A DNA stretch of 64,000 bases. Origin: Sphagnum compactum. Taxonomy: Eukaryota; Bryophyta; Sphagnopsida; Sphagnales. The position numbers were made by a program, and so were the translations under genes. Every line of letters starts with the position of its first letter. Within the stretch, counting starts at the first letter, position 1. The stretch spans positions 13,720,557 through 13,784,556 of the forward strand of contig OZ234500.1 in NCBI GenBank assembly GCA_965153455.1. The letters are read 5' to 3'. Shown here piece after piece: positions 35,741 through 49,278 of the stretch. The notes beneath the pieces were generated by a model. That model did not search any database. It had not been told where the DNA came from and saw only the letters and a program-made list of their open reading frames with translations.

Positions 35741-38700
35741 TCAAGACTGACCTTGATGATTTCTTAAGTCAGAAGAGCATGCATGCTCCGATCCACTGAC
35801 AAACCCTACTGAATCCAACACTCGGAAATCAATGCTTTGTTCATCATTGTTTGCAATATTCACTCTTCTTGTGGAATCTTGGAAAGAACTGGGAATGTCT
35901 CCTGCACAAGTTTGAGCACAACTTACTGCAGAACATAACATTTCTGAGCTATCCAAGTGAATATACTTAACAGTGTGCTTAGAACCCGGGTAAGTGATTA
36001 AGAAGGACCATTGCGGGGGAGTCATCTGTGGCAATATCACATGCAGCAGGAAACCAAAAACTGTAGTCAGAATGAGGTACCTGGCAGCTTATAGTTGTAG
36101 GATGCAGCCAGAGCTGTGGAAGCTGCAGATTCTACTGCCTTAGTCATTCCTTCAAGTGCTTCGCGAAGTCTACCCTTCTCTCCATCAACAAATCTTACAG
36201 AAGTTATGAACTTTTCAGCTCTTTTTTTGGTTGCTGTGCCCATGCTCTCATGTTTTGGTCCAATCCTATATTTTGTCTTCTGGAGCTCCTTGTGGCTAGC
36301 TTGTAACTCCTCCAGAGTTTCCTGCACATCAACTTGAGCCAATTCTAGCTCAATCTGTGTCTCCTGTACCACAGACACACAGTTTTATCAAAAAAGTGTT
36401 GAAGAAATGTCCTTGCAAGGGAATGCCAATGCTCCAAGCAAAATGCAAACCCTTGTTTGCTTTTCACTCACCTTAAGTCTCCTTTCCAGATTAGCAAGCT
36501 TCTGGTCAACAGAAGCCTGGACTGCACCTTCGATCTGTGTCCTTATGTCCTCTGAACGTCTGTCATCACCCTTTCCAGGCCTTCGGATCTCCTCTAGAGC
36601 TGATTTCGCTGCTTCTCTTTCTTTTGCAATTTGTTGTCTCAGTTTGATGAGTTCTTGTGCAACCGAATTCTCATCCCCCAGAGCCCATCCTGTTGCCTTC
36701 TCTCTGTCAATGTGTTCCATGATATTCACAAGTTCATGATTCGTAGCTTCTGTTACTAAACCCCTTCCTCTCTGCATTTTCATATTGAGTTGAGCTAGTT
36801 CTTGAGCAGCTGACTCTTCCCTTTGTTCAGCTGCAAAAATTGATTCCTGTAGCTGCAGTTGGAGCTTAAAAACTTCTTTTAAGAGGTCTGCCTTCTCGAT
36901 ATCCTCTTTCACAAAGTCCACAAGCTCTATGTCCTGCTGCCAGTAAGACAGAGCATGAGTCTCAGAATGTGCTTCTTCTTCTACTACTGAAATTTAAGAT
37001 ATGGAAACACATCTCCGTGCCAAACCAAATCCATAAAGGAGAAAGGGACTGCATTTGTGTCACTGAAGTGAAAGATGTGATCAATGAAAGCTTGCACTTT
37101 CATGTCCTAGCCCTTTATAGAACTTCACAGACACTTTGTCAATAGTGACATGCTGTGCACTGTTACCTCTGAGACTTGTGTGTACTGTGATGCAAAGCCT
37201 ATTGACTTTTCATTTGTTTCTGCATCATGTGACAATGGTTGCTGAAGGCCAACTGCATCTTTGGCGTGCCAAGTCTGCCCATTCTCCATGTCCTTTTTTC
37301 TGTTCTCCAGGTCAACAAGCTCACACATCAAGTTATCTTTGATGTTGTGAATCTTGACAACCTCCTCCTGAAGCTTTAAAATCTCCTCCTTCTGACTTCT
37401 CAAGTCTGATCTTGCACTGTCCACCTGCATGCATGGCAAAAGGGCTGTCGATAGACTATTTTTAATTATACACACAGGGCAAACTCCAGACCTGATTGTT
37501 TTTTCATGAAGTATTGTCTCTTGCACAAACAGGTATTTGCAGTGAATTTGCTTTGTGGTGGTACTTTCAAAGTTCTGCTAGGAATAGCGACCTGATTGCC
37601 TTCACTTGCGTTTTGGACTGCATTTTTCTCCATATGTATGGCTTCTATCACATCTCTCAGTCTCTCATTTTCCTGTCTTGCAAGGCTCCAAACACTTGCT
37701 GCAGCCCATATCTTCACATTCTTCCCAGATGCAAATGCCCACAAGTGCCAATCCACCTTCACCATCACTCTTACATACCTAGCCAAGAGTTAAGTGCACA
37801 TTATTGATATGAAATTGTTGATTCAACATAGATAGCTAACTGAAAAGGATATTGGAGATGGGCTAGCTCTGCATGGTACATGATGCATGGAACTTCACAG
37901 TCTTCTGGACACCCTAATGTCAACAATGATGAAGCAAGAACAATCCCTTGTATGTTCACAAGCTCTGATAAGTAAGAAACATACCCGCCATGGTCACCAA
38001 GTGAGTGGAGTAGCTGGTATGTAGTGGCATCCCAGACAAGAATGGTCTGATCAGTTGACCCACTCCAGACATGTATGCCCAGTTCCACCATGCTGCAAAT
38101 AGAGCCTCTGTGCCCGGACAATACATGCATGCATGACATATTGAAGCAGGACCACACTCTTATTGTGTTGTCCTCACTCCCACTCCACACGGTGTCTGAC
38201 CCAACTTGACATAGAACTGAGACAATGCGAGCATGTCCTACATGAGAAAACCACTTTCTGTCAGATGAGAGTCACTAACTGATTCTGCATTTTGAGGCCT
38301 TGATGACACACAAACCTGAACTCCACTAAATTCTGAAGTGGAGTTTTCTGTTCAATCTCACTACAGTCAATATGTTCTCTCAACATTGACTAGCCATATG
38401 CTAATCCATGCATAAATCATTCATACATGTCACTCATCAACACCAGGTATGAACCTGCTGCTTGCAGATCAGTGAATTGATCATGTGACCATGATGGAGT
38501 TTCATACACACAAAATTCCTCACACCGGAATTCTGAGCATGGTTTGTTGTCCATTACTGGGGTGCAATGATGTGGTGTCCCTTTACACCCTCACAAAATT
38601 CAGCTGGGGCTGTTGCATGCTTCCAGAGGTGTCCTCTAAAGGCTCTAAACAGCAATTTGGTGGAAATCCCTGGGTTCCGCAAAGCCATCAGTTCTCACCG

Positions 38701-40283
38701 AAAGAACCATTGACATCTATCAAACATTGATCAATAGAGCTTTCTACAAACAAGGAGTAATTCTCTGATGGTCCAGATGTAATAAGAAGGCACATGGTAC
38801 CAACCACTCAAAATGTGGACATTGGAAACCATCTCATGGTGCTCAACATCATCAAGTAGAAGAGCCACAGCAATGGTTGTGTCAGAGCTGCTCCACAATT
38901 GTACTTCACTTTGGTCAGGGAACTCTTTAACCATCAGTACCCACCTTATGGCACTATGGTGATATGAATATGAGCTTAATGTCTGCCCATCCAGACCCCA
39001 TTTTCTGATTGTGAAGTCCACACCACCTGCTATGAAGAGCACAAAAAACCAAATTAGGATCTTCTCAACCACAATCCCTAAAAGAACTCAGCATAGCAAC
39101 AAATTCCTTGCTCTGACAGAAAATTGAACCCTCAACTATGATTTGAAGTATCTACAGCACAATTTAACAAGGGCTGTTGGTATGCTGTCTCATGAGTAAT
39201 GCCAAAATTTGCATATTGGGTAACATGGATGGAGTGGCACAACTCAAGATGAAAGAGTTTGCTTGCTAATGCAACCAGGATTGCTGACTCTGTATCTGCT
39301 AATAAGCCTGACTATTTTTTTCTCTTCACCTGTTGGGCTAGCGTTTCTTCTCTAAAAACTTCTTTCTTTAGCCATAATGTTTTGACTTCCTATCCTGAAA
39401 AATCTTATTCCAGTGCTTCATTTACCCTTGCTCTAGTGACAGAGTGCAAGAGAAAGCTGCATAGAGGAAAGTAGTCCAGTACATAGTAATCACCAGACCA
39501 AACGGAGTTGGTGCCTGCAACAATGCACGACACTCCTCCAGGATGTGCACGCCACCGAAACCCAATGATCCTGCTCTCAATACTCATGATTGCAATGTCC
39601 CCATTTGAAAAACCCAACCACATATCCTTCCCTTCTCGTGTCCCTTGCAGCACATTTATAGGAACATTGAATCCGTTTGAAAACTTCGTGTAAGTCCCCA
39701 CCTGCAATCGATCATGTAATGCCCCTGCTTTTCATGAACAATGTCTGTTGGCAGAGTTCTTGCATTGGACAATCATAAGGATAGGCGGCTACATGTGGGT
39801 GAGTCAAGAAACACAAAATCTATAAAACCAGCCATTATTTGGTACAAGATTCGCTGGTTTTGCGTACACAAAATGTCAAGAATCTCCCAAAATTTCAGTT
39901 GTGGTGGACTCCTCCACGAAATGCACATGAAGGGTATTTCATGTTAATTTCTCAAATCTCCCGGCAAACTTGGCTCAAAATGCAAATACAGATTCTAGCA
40001 GGCTTGAAGGATGATCATGTGCAAGCCAAAGACTGGATTGACAAACACATTCAGAGGGATGAGAAAGAGGAAAGTAAATTTGGCAGGAGTGACAGACCCC
40101 AGTGTTCCATACATTGATGACACCTCTGGCATCGGTGCTATAGAGATTCAACCCATTGTAGGTGGCACTTCTCACATTCTCCTGCAAGTAAGCTATACAA
40201 GCCACTGTGATCACACAAGAAAAAATTTGTTTAGAGAAATGCTCACATATTGGTTCGTCAGCCAAGCTCAATCAATACAGACT

Positions 40284-40322
<39 letters not shown>

Positions 40323-40674
40323 TCTTAGCAGTCGGCCAGTGTTCTTTCCCCCACAGTTCAGAAAGCTATCAACTACATGGCTTTTCCAGTAGTGGGAAAA
40401 AAGGGGAGGATCAGCAGCAGACATAAATCTCCGATCCACAACAACCTCAGAGACTTTTTTGCTTCATTAACAAGTGAATTCTCTTGAAGCATCCACAAGC
40501 AAAGAAAAGATTCAGCCGGATTTTTGTTGTTCAGTTAAAATTACCTTCGAGATTGAGGATAACACTAGGTGCAACTGGAGGTGGTCTGATGGGCTTCACC
40601 GATAGAGGACTGGGCGGCGTACTGCATCTGGAGAAGGGGTGCCTGTTGTTGTTCAATGCGGCACTAGTGGCCAT
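35741..40674 (-). CDS. Seven-bladed WD40 propeller fused to a long coiled coil; unrecognised family
   Basis: I do not recognise the gene. Exons on the minus strand, in order, are 40674-40545, 40204-40098, 39701-39494, 39026-38805, 38237-37985, 37778-37592, 37424-37167, 36933-36472, 36363-36081 and 35901-35741. All junctions are GT-AG and in phase, giving 756 residues. Residues about 45-332 hold seven WD repeats, each with a Trp-rich last strand (INVW, IAIM, IRKW, TIAV, IRVW, ILVW, KIW), enough for one closed propeller. Residues about 340-735 are charged heptad coiled coil with blocks such as LLKEVFKLQLQLQ and LANLERRLK. A propeller plus coiled coil suggests a scaffold or adaptor, but no partner is indicated. 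The ATG at 40674 was chosen because splicing continues from it. An in-frame upstream ATG at 40869 would add 65 residues. The LWSGS-like strands recall those of plant WD40 5-phosphatases, but no phosphatase domain is present. Confidence 0.75.
40289..40317 (+). repeat. GA microsatellite in intron 1 of the WD40 gene
   Basis: A run of about 14 GA units, CT on the coding strand of the WD40 gene. Confidence 0.9.
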
Positions 40675-43370
40675 GGCAAGGCGAGGAGATTCCGACCTAT
40701 AACACGACCTCCCTCTCTCTTCAGCTACAACATTCTTGCGCCCCCTCGTCTTCGCGTGAGATTGTAACAATACCTTCGCATCCACAAGTCTTTGTCGATG
40801 ATTCTCTCGTCGATACTGGGTAACGGCGGGAGTCACGTGAGCTTCCAGCATGTGGTAAGGTATCCGCAATCTACAGGCGTCGTCAACCTTGGTTTCAAGT
40901 CGAGCTTTTTCTTACGCGGCTGGTTGTATGCACACTGCTCTGATCCAAATTTTCGCATCTACACAAGACCTTTTTTCTTCTTCCCACTGTCGCAAGATTT
41001 TCTCTACTACTCTCAAGTTCTACTCTCTTTCTACTATGAATGAATTACAGTGTGTCAGTTTTTGCAATGTCCACAAAACATCGACGAGGTTGAGGAATGT
41101 TCCACTGGTTCCCAACCTCAGAAACACTAGAATTTTCTGAAACACTAAATTACAGAGGAAGTTCGTCAGTCAGTCAAATCTTCACAAAAATTGCAAGAGA
41201 GTCATGGACTTCCAGCTACTCTCTATTATAACTACTCACCGGCAGCGACGTTATTGTTTCTTGAACCCCCAAAACAACATTACATCAACGACAAAAACAA
41301 AATGTATGAGAAATTTGAGATTTACCTTCCTTGTTTCATGAGCTTCTTCTGATCAAGAAGAGATCATCCTACTTCCGATGGTCCTCCTTCACGACAACAA
41401 AACAAAGGTGATAATAATACGACTAAACACACACACCAAGTTCAACACAAATCATTTCACCATATTACTTCCTGAGTAGTTACAAAAACATAACCAAAAC
41501 CAAAATGCTGCAACAACAACAACAACAACAACAACAACTGAGCAGCAACAACAAATTTAAGCAAGCTTGCTGCCACTCATTCGCATCTTCATTCAAAATT
41601 TTACAATTTCCTTCAAGCAAAACACATCATAACTGGATGTCAACCTGGGAGGGAAAAACAAAATTGCAACAACAGCAACAAGAAACAGCAAAATTGAACC
41701 AAAAAAAAAACCATTAACACATCATACACAAAAAAATCATACCCAAAAAAATAAATCAGCACCAAATCAGCACAAAATGAACAGAATTATTTTGGTAAAA
41801 GAAAGAAAAGTGCTGCAGCAAGCAAATTGTTATCAGCAATAAGAAGAAGAAGAAGAAGAAGAAATCATTCACTCAGGCCCATTTGATGCAACGACAAAAT
41901 GGGTAACAATTATTATTGTGTGAAAAACAAATCATCAAGTTCAGAATTTTTTTTGTGAATTGTGAATTGTGAAAGAGTTTGGGAAGGAAGGTCATGAGTG
42001 GGTGAGTGGGGGTGATGATGGTAGTAGTAGAAGATAACCTTTTTTTTGACAAATTTTGCTTTGGGTAGTAGTGATGACGCTCCACTACCAATCTCCACAT
42101 TTTCAGATCCCATAAATTGTATGTATATAGAATAATATAATAATATAGTGATGAATAGTATGTATGAATAATTCATATAATATATAATTCATATATATAT
42201 GTATGTATGTATGTATGTTTGTATGTATGTGTATGTATGTCTTGTGGTGGATATAGCTATGAATGTTTAGACCCTTTTTAGTGCCATTTCTTTTTTTTTC
42301 ATTCCTTGATTCGTATATTCATTCATCTATATTCATTCTTTCTTTCTTTCTTTGTGAAAGCTAAAAGTATGAATTAACTTGTGCTTTGTGCTACTACACA
42401 CTACCACTGATGATAAAAATAAAAAGGAAATTAATTGCAAATTGCATGCAATTGACTTCGATCCAAATAATTGAGTTTAGATTCAATTGAATTCAAATTT
42501 TTTTCGAATGAAACACAAATTCCCATTGGAATTGAATTTGAATTCAATTTAATTTCTGAATTTGAATTGGATTCATATTCAATTCAAGAGAAAGGGGATG
42601 GAAATTTGATGCAAAAGCTATTGAAATTTGCTTGTCATTTTCATCATTTTTTTTTTTCCTTCTTAAACTATGAAAAAATAGAAACATGAAAAGACACATT
42701 TCCCCTTATATCAACTCCAATCTTACCCTCATCACTAGAATTTGATTAGTAGATTGTAAACATGCCAAATTTAGTACAACATTTTAAGTGCTAGGTATTA
42801 CAAAGTAAGATGTGGAAATGCCAATGGAGAGATCTTAATGAAGATTTTCTTTAATCAATAAAGGTGTGTTATTATTAGGTAAGATAAACTTATAATAGAC
42901 CTAATTTTGGAGAGGCCCCAAAACTTGCAAACTTTTAAAATTATCAAAATTATGAGGAGGATTTTTGGAAAAATAGAAGTTATGAGCTACACCAATTTTT
43001 CAGGATACAATTGAACAAAGTTCGATATGGCTTGCAAAAACTCAAAACTAAGAAAATAAGTATAAAGGAGAAAAACCTTCCCCATTAGCATTTTGGCATT
43101 AATATAGTTAATATCCTCGATTAGTCAACTTTTGTTATTCTTTGCCAATGAAAGAGGCATCAATTTTAATTTTTCAGATTTGGATCTAGAATTTTTTTTT
43201 CCCCTAACACCTTATTCATGAGTAAATTTTCAATACCTTCTCCATCAATTTATATATATATATATATAGATGTCCATTTTGTCTTGTCGTTGGAAACACA
43301 CCAAATGACATTTGGATCCAACCTCTTTAATTTCTCCGTAAAAAAAACCATCAACATTATTTATTTACAA
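40675..43370. other. WD40 gene leader and AT-rich spacer with microsatellites
   Basis: The stretch next to the gene is its likely 5' UTR and promoter. Beyond about 41400 it holds a CAA run (about 41508-41539), a GAA run (about 41841-41862), TATG repeats (about 42200-42240), repeats of GAATTGAATTC-like words (about 42470-42590) and a TA run (about 43252-43268). I see no gene. Confidence 0.55.
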
Positions 43371-44086
43371 CTAGTGTGAACCCGGTGCATAATGCACCCG
43401 TCGAGCTCCCCCCCGCCCGGTCCTTCCCATTGTCCACTCCGATTTTTTACCCCGTCGACTCCCCCCCATCCTTCGCATTTTTCACTCCGATTTTTTAACC
43501 CGTTGATCCCGCCTCCCTTGTTCCCCTGTCGGTGGTGACGACGCGATCGATGGTTGGCATGTGTCTCTCCGCTATCACGACCCGGTTCTGCCACAGAAAA
43601 TGCATTGCCCGTGACCTTTGGACACTGTGAAGTCCCCCGGTTTCTTTAAACCAAGAGAGACACACACAAAGGCGCAAAGCAGCTTTATTTATTTTTTGTG
43701 ACAGACACATTACTTCTTTTTCCACTTTTTGGAAATAAAAAATTGGAGTTTTTTCGCCCAAAAATCTAGCAAAATTAGTTGAAGTTACTCTAGATATGCA
43801 CATTTATAGGAAAATTTCCCAATTTTTGGGTTAAATCTTTTTGGAGAAAATCATTAACTCTGAATGTATTTTGGAGAGAAAATGGACCGATATAATGTTT
43901 TTTTTTTTTTTTCCCCTAATTTTCTGACATTGCTCACTTGGCTATCATCCACAACCATATTCAAAATATGAAAGAAAAAGAAATCTTAAAAGTCATTTCG
44001 TTTTGTAGACAATTATTGAAAATTTTGGCTATTTCCCCTGTATTAAAGAATGTCATTACAATTTGCTATAGCCGTAGAGAGCAAGT

Positions 44087-44186
44087 ACCAAGGAGAAGCA
44101 ATAATTTGCGAAGGAAATGTTTGGACGGTAAAAGTAACCAAGGAGAAGCAATAATTTGCGAAGGAAATGTTTGGACGGTAAAAGTA
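44087..44186 (+). repeat. Perfect 50-bp tandem duplication inside the Helitron
   Basis: Two copies, 44087-44136 and 44137-44186, appear identical. They begin ACCAAGGAGAAGCAATAATT. Confidence 0.9.
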
Positions 44187-44336
44187 AAGTTGGACAATAA
44201 ACGTAAAAATAGCTGATGAAAAATAGTAAATTAAGGAAGAGGGTAATAAGTACCAAAAGGCGAATTGTACTTGTGTTAGCAATGACTGTGAAAACCGATA
44301 AAGTACTGGGTAAGTTATCGTCTGTGCATTTCCCGG

Positions 44337-44385
44337 TTCTGCCATAGAAAATGCAGAGGCCGGTTCTGCATTTTCTATGGCAGAA
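44337..44385. repeat. Perfect hairpin with 21-bp arms inside the Helitron
   Basis: The arms at 44337-44357 and 44365-44385 are perfect reverse complements around a 7-base spacer. The left arm starts TTCTGCCATAGAAAATGCA. A related single arm occurs at about 43586-43602. It lies about 50 bp inside the element's 5' end. Confidence 0.88.
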
Positions 44386-44436
44386 TTGTCGTGTCAGACA
44401 GACGCACGCACAGACTAACTGAATTAATGTATAAGA

Positions 44437-45999
44437 TTGGCATTTTTTTGGGGCAAATTTTCAGGCCTTGGCAACTCATACAAAGGATTTTTGTGAAAAA
44501 ATCAAAAAAATGTGCCAAAGTTATCAGATTTTGAGGATTTTTTTTTCCCTCAAATTGGCTATATTTAGACAATAGGTTCCTGCTGCTGTTCGCCAAAATA
44601 TGCCAGTATTCTTCAACTTTTTTTACTTCCTTCTTGGATCTGTAGCCAAATTTGGCTAATTCCTCTTATGGATGATCACGAACCCTTGATTGTAATGTAC
44701 TTCCAACTTTATTGGCCTTGCCTACTACCAAGGCAAGAAGGATATTGTGCTTAGACTCATTATGGAGTATAGTAGCTTAAGGGATTTTTTGGTCTATTTT
44801 TACATGAGGATTTTTGAAAGATGATATTTTGGCTTGTGTCGAAACTTGAGATAAGTTATTATAGAGTTACAACATCTTGAAGGATTTTGGTTTCTTTTTT
44901 TAGAGGAGTTTTTGAAGATTGTATTTTTGCATGTTGAAATATCTGAGTTTTGCATGTTTCCATAATTCTTCTTCTTGCCTTCAGATACTTTTTAATGTAA
45001 ACAGCAACGTCACGGTGTGACACACCCCTTTGTTCATTTTCTAAGTTCAAACAACTTGGGTTGCATTTTGACACCAACTTCTCTGTTTTTTGCCTTCCCA
45101 TTTGGACTTCACAAAAATGACAACTGTTTGCTTGAAAAAAATCACACTTCACACTCGAAAAAAACACATTGTTTTCAAGATTTTGTCAAGAGTAAACTTG
45201 GCCAAGAATCACCACAAGATTTTTGTGGGTTGTTTCCCAATGGATGTAGGTTGACTCATCTATCTTTGTGGAGAAAAACACCACAACAATGGTTTGAAAG
45301 AAACCATGTGTCAGGTCCAGACAATCAATCAGACACAAAAAGAATGAGTGTGGTCACAAGCTTATGAATGCCACAAAGCATCAGACAGTCAAATGCCATC
45401 ATGAATGGCAGGAGTATTGGCTAGCTCCCATTACTCATCACCGATTTTCCCAACAGTAGGTGTAGATAAGAATGTTAACAATCTGCTCCAAATTTCAGGA
45501 AAATAAATATACAAAAATCTGCGCCCTTGGTTTCCATCCCCAGCTTTTGCTCTCTCTCAAAGCATCCATGAGCAAAGAGAAGATTCTAAAAAGCACTGCG
45601 TACAAAAACCTGAAAACATTTGCCAAAATAAAGCCAGAGATGTGAAGATGGGACAAGGAATGCTGGGACTCTCTCAAAGAAAGATCAATACTAGAACTCA
45701 ATTTACTCACTTAAATCCTTACTAATATGCTGCTGTATCTGCTGAGAATCTGAGCAGAACATGGAAATACTAAGTTTGCCTCTCTTGGCTTAAAGTTAAG
45801 AGCTCCACAATCGGAGTACAGCACTGCAAGAAGAAACCTAAGATGCGATGAGCAAGAGCAGAGGAAAAAAAAAAATTGGCTCATTGCTCAGTGTGCAGGG
45901 GAAAGGGTAAACTGCCTACCCTGCAAGGAAATACAAGCCGAGCAACAACTTCCCAAGTCCGGGTTGTCAATTATATAAGAAGAATACCTGCTGCCAGAG
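44437..45999. other. Spacer between the Helitron and RHD3, including the RHD3 3' UTR
   Basis: No gene is seen. The sequence is AT-rich up to about 45400. The last several hundred bases before the RHD3 stop codon are its likely 3' UTR. Confidence 0.5.
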
Positions 46000-48900
46000 C
46001 TAACTATGTTTGACCGGCTGCCGCTGCCTCAAGTTCCCGTTCATGTGATCACCATTTCCAAATCTGGACTCTGACACGGAATCAGCTGCCATGTCATTAA
46101 GCTGCACATCTCTATTCCCAACTTTGTTCCCCTTTGGAGCACTAGTGTGATTGGAGGCTGAACCTGCCTCCAATCCTATCTTTTGACCTTCATCAGCAAG
46201 CTTCTTCAACAAGTTCATCAACGTGGGTAGCAGCTTTGATGAGATAGATAGAACCCCTGGTAAAAACCCATGTCGGAATTCCTGTGTGATGTCAAGCTGT
46301 ACCCACAAAGCCTTTGTGAACAGATAGAGAACAAACAGAATGGCTATGTACAAAGGGTTCCGGAGAAGGGCCATAAACTCATTAAATCCAAGCACCACTA
46401 TAGCACAGATTGCCCATGGAGGTGGCAGCCATGACTTTCCCCGTTTTGCAGCATCTTGTGCAGCAAGCGCTTGACTAATTGTATATTCTGTTTCATTCTG
46501 GAATTGCCGCCATAGTGTTTTGCACTGTACAGGGGTAAGCAAAGTGTCTGATGGGGGAATGCCTGGCCATGTACTAGCTGCCAATACCTGTGAATCTCCA
46601 GATGCAGGATTGGAATTTGAGGTTGTGTTGGTGACTGATAACTTCCGTGATAGTGTTCTCTGCAAAGACTCATGAGGCTCTCCTATTGCTGTCAAAAGTG
46701 ATGCTTCAATGACATCAGAGCTTGTACCCTTTGGCTTCAAGCGTACAGCAGCCAGAACTGCAAGAAGCTTCACAGCAGCCACTCGAGCATCTCTCGTGAT
46801 AGCCCGAACATCATGCTCCTCTCCCCAGACCCTAGGCATATTGTCTGCTTCATGGCCAAACACACTGATAAAACGATCCTTCATGCGAATGATGACTTGC
46901 CCAGCTTCTTCCCTCGCCTTCTTCTCCACAATGCCTTGGCCATAAGCAGCTAATTCTTCCAGCATAGATGACACCTCTTCTTCAGTGGGCTCAAAATCTT
47001 GAATTGCATCTTTCAAGCCCAATGTTGCAACTCCAACTTCATGCTCCAGAAGGTTTGTGAGGGCTGGCCAAGTGTCAGGAGAGGCTGCATCAAGAAGGGA
47101 GGATGCAGGATCCCCAATGGCCACATCCATCTTCTTTTCAAATGCTTTTGTCAGTTGTGAGATCTTCTCTGTGCGCTTTGAGTGGCTCCACAAATCAATG
47201 TCCCGCAGAAGCTTCTCTTTTGCCTTTGATGTGTCCCAATCTGCTTGCGCAATGTGAGCATCTGGACCCAATCAGGTAAAACCAATCAGCTTCCCTGTCA
47301 GGACACACTGTCAATCACAACAAATCAATTAAAAGCATCGGAGAATTCATCAGTCTGAAAGACACCATCTTGCCCTCAAAATGCTAACTCTGTACATGCC
47401 CAATGTGTGTCAGCTCCAGCAGAATTGACCTAAAATGTGTGATAACCGGGGAAACTACTCTTAAAAACTGCAGCATCCAGAGCCCTAATTCCATACAGCA
47501 CAAATGCTGCATAACCTGAACCCAACATTGGATTTCACTGTCAGACTTGCTGTTCCAGCTTGACCCCTCAAGCTTTCACCTTGCACTGTGAAAGCTATAA
47601 AAATCTTCAAGATCACCAACCATCTAGTTCTTACATGCACAACAGTGACATACATTCCATATGTGCCAACTATACAGTTACAAATAAGCTACTGCTCCTC
47701 CAGACTCTTCCTGCTTCACAAGGAAAATTTGACCTAATTTAACATAGACAACTAAAAACCACATCTGCAAAAATCTGCAAGCTTTGCACAGAACTCCATA
47801 CACATGGAACTCCCAACTTTCATAATCACTGCCATGGAACATTGTAAACACATCAAAAACCCATCATGACCAAAATCTGGAGATGTGGAGGTAGCAACAG
47901 CATTTTGCTGATGCTGAATGGGAAGGAAATTCAGGAAACTGCTGCATCCAGAAGCCTAATTCCATTCTGCAGCATTCCATTGAATCAAAGCAATATCAGA
48001 GTTTTGCAAATTTGTACCTGCACAGCGAGCATCAAAATCTGCCATGGCTTCTTCAGTACAGTTTCGCACGAGGATGGCAAAACCTTGTTTACATGAAAGT
48101 GAATCTGCTGTTGCAGTATCAAGGTTCTGCTTGAAAGCACTCAGAGCTTTCGTCCGATGGTGCCCTATTACGCTTTGGTAACCAGGTTGCACCTGATCAA
48201 GAAGCTTCCCCACAAGGAATGATCGCTTTGCTATCCTCACCCCCTCCTCAAAAAAGCTAGCCTCTGCATCATACTCCAACAAGTACTTCTCCAGGATCGA
48301 GCTCACAGTGATGCCAAAGCTTGGAACCGGCACATCCTGTGCATTTTGTTCAAGCTTCTGCCACTCAGGGTTTGAACCCAATTCTACAATTTTCTCATTT
48401 GCAATTTCCTCACACCGCACCGTCGCCACCATCACCTTATGTGCAGGCAGGTCTAGATCCTTGTTCTCCTTGATGACCTTCCAAATCTGCTGGGTGGAGA
48501 ATGGAAAACCCGTACCAGGAACAACAGCACGCCGATCTCCAGCCAATCCACCAGGTGCTATTGAGTTCATGAACTGAGTGCGGAGCTCCGCAACTTGTTC
48601 CTTGAACTGCTCCTCTTTCTCCTCAAAATTGGCCAGAGCTGTGACTTGGATGTTGAAGAACTCACTCAATGGGGTGTGCTGATACTTCTCAGGCTTGGGC
48701 ACAACTTCCCAAATCTTCTGCACATCTTCTCGCAGAATGGGTTCCAAAGTCGCAAGTGGTGTGCGGGTCTTGTCCCTGATGACAAAGAGTAGAGTGGTCT
48801 TACGTGGAGTGAAGAGGCGCATCATGACTTGGAAAACTGTCTTGAGAAGAGGCTTGTTTGCCGCATGTTCTCTTCCAATGTCATGACACCACATGTTGAT

Positions 48901-49278
48901 CAGCACAATGTCTGAAACCGCTAGGGCAAACAACGAGCTCTGCTTCTCGAAGGCAGTATCGTCTTCTCCTCTCTCTCTCCCATCTGTGCCTTCCAAATCC
49001 ATCACTAGGGTACACGGATCCACACCCTCAGCTCGCGCCAACCACACTCCCTGCGTCGTCTGGCTTCGACCCTTGAAGGCATCCATCTCCACAAACCGCG
49101 TCTTGAAGAGATGGTTCATGAGCGTCGACTTGCCTGAGCTTTGGGGTCCCATGATGGCTACCACAGCGTAGGAAAGCCCGCAGTCCGCCAGTTTCACTCC
49201 CCGCACGAAAGCTTCCAACCCTTTCTCGTTGAAACTGCCTTGTCCATCGATGAGTTGCAGCGTCTGCATCGACATCAT
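46000..49278 (-). CDS. RHD3: RHD3 (ROOT HAIR DEFECTIVE 3), atlastin-like ER GTPase
   Basis: This dynamin-like GTPase fuses ER tubules into three-way junctions, the plant counterpart of atlastin/Sey1. Exons on the minus strand are 49278-48018 and 47261-46000, separated by a 756-bp GT-AG intron. The phase-1 join encodes 840 residues, close to the roughly 800 usual for the family. The P-loop GPQSSGKST is at residues 44-52, the switch DLEGTDG at 94-100 and the RD motif with Lys at 168-170. A long helical middle domain follows. Two hydrophobic segments at about 702-720 and 724-742 form the membrane hairpin. The polar tail ends KHS. The N terminus [11 protein letters not shown] is the family's standard opening. 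ATGs at 49275 and 49269 are close alternatives. Every motif needed for GTP hydrolysis appears intact. Confidence 0.95.

Larger units (their letters stand above)
43371..44436 (-). mobile_element. Non-autonomous Helitron
   Basis: Read on the minus strand, the element starts TCTTATACATTAATTCAG at 44436 and ends in CTAG at 43374-43371. The host bases are A before the start and T after the end, as expected for insertion into an AT dinucleotide without target duplication. The usual subterminal hairpin (GGTGCAT-TATGCACC) lies just inside the 3' end. No Rep/helicase coding is present in the 1,066 bp, so it must be mobilised in trans. A second end of the same family lies at 61449-61482. Identification rests on the termini alone. 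Confidence 0.75.

Noticed and set aside
35901-36023. Longer last exon of the WD40 gene starting at the CAG|ATGACT acceptor
   Set aside because: With the phase set by the previous donor it stops after 16 codons. The TGTGCAG acceptor at 35902 gives an open frame to the natural stop.
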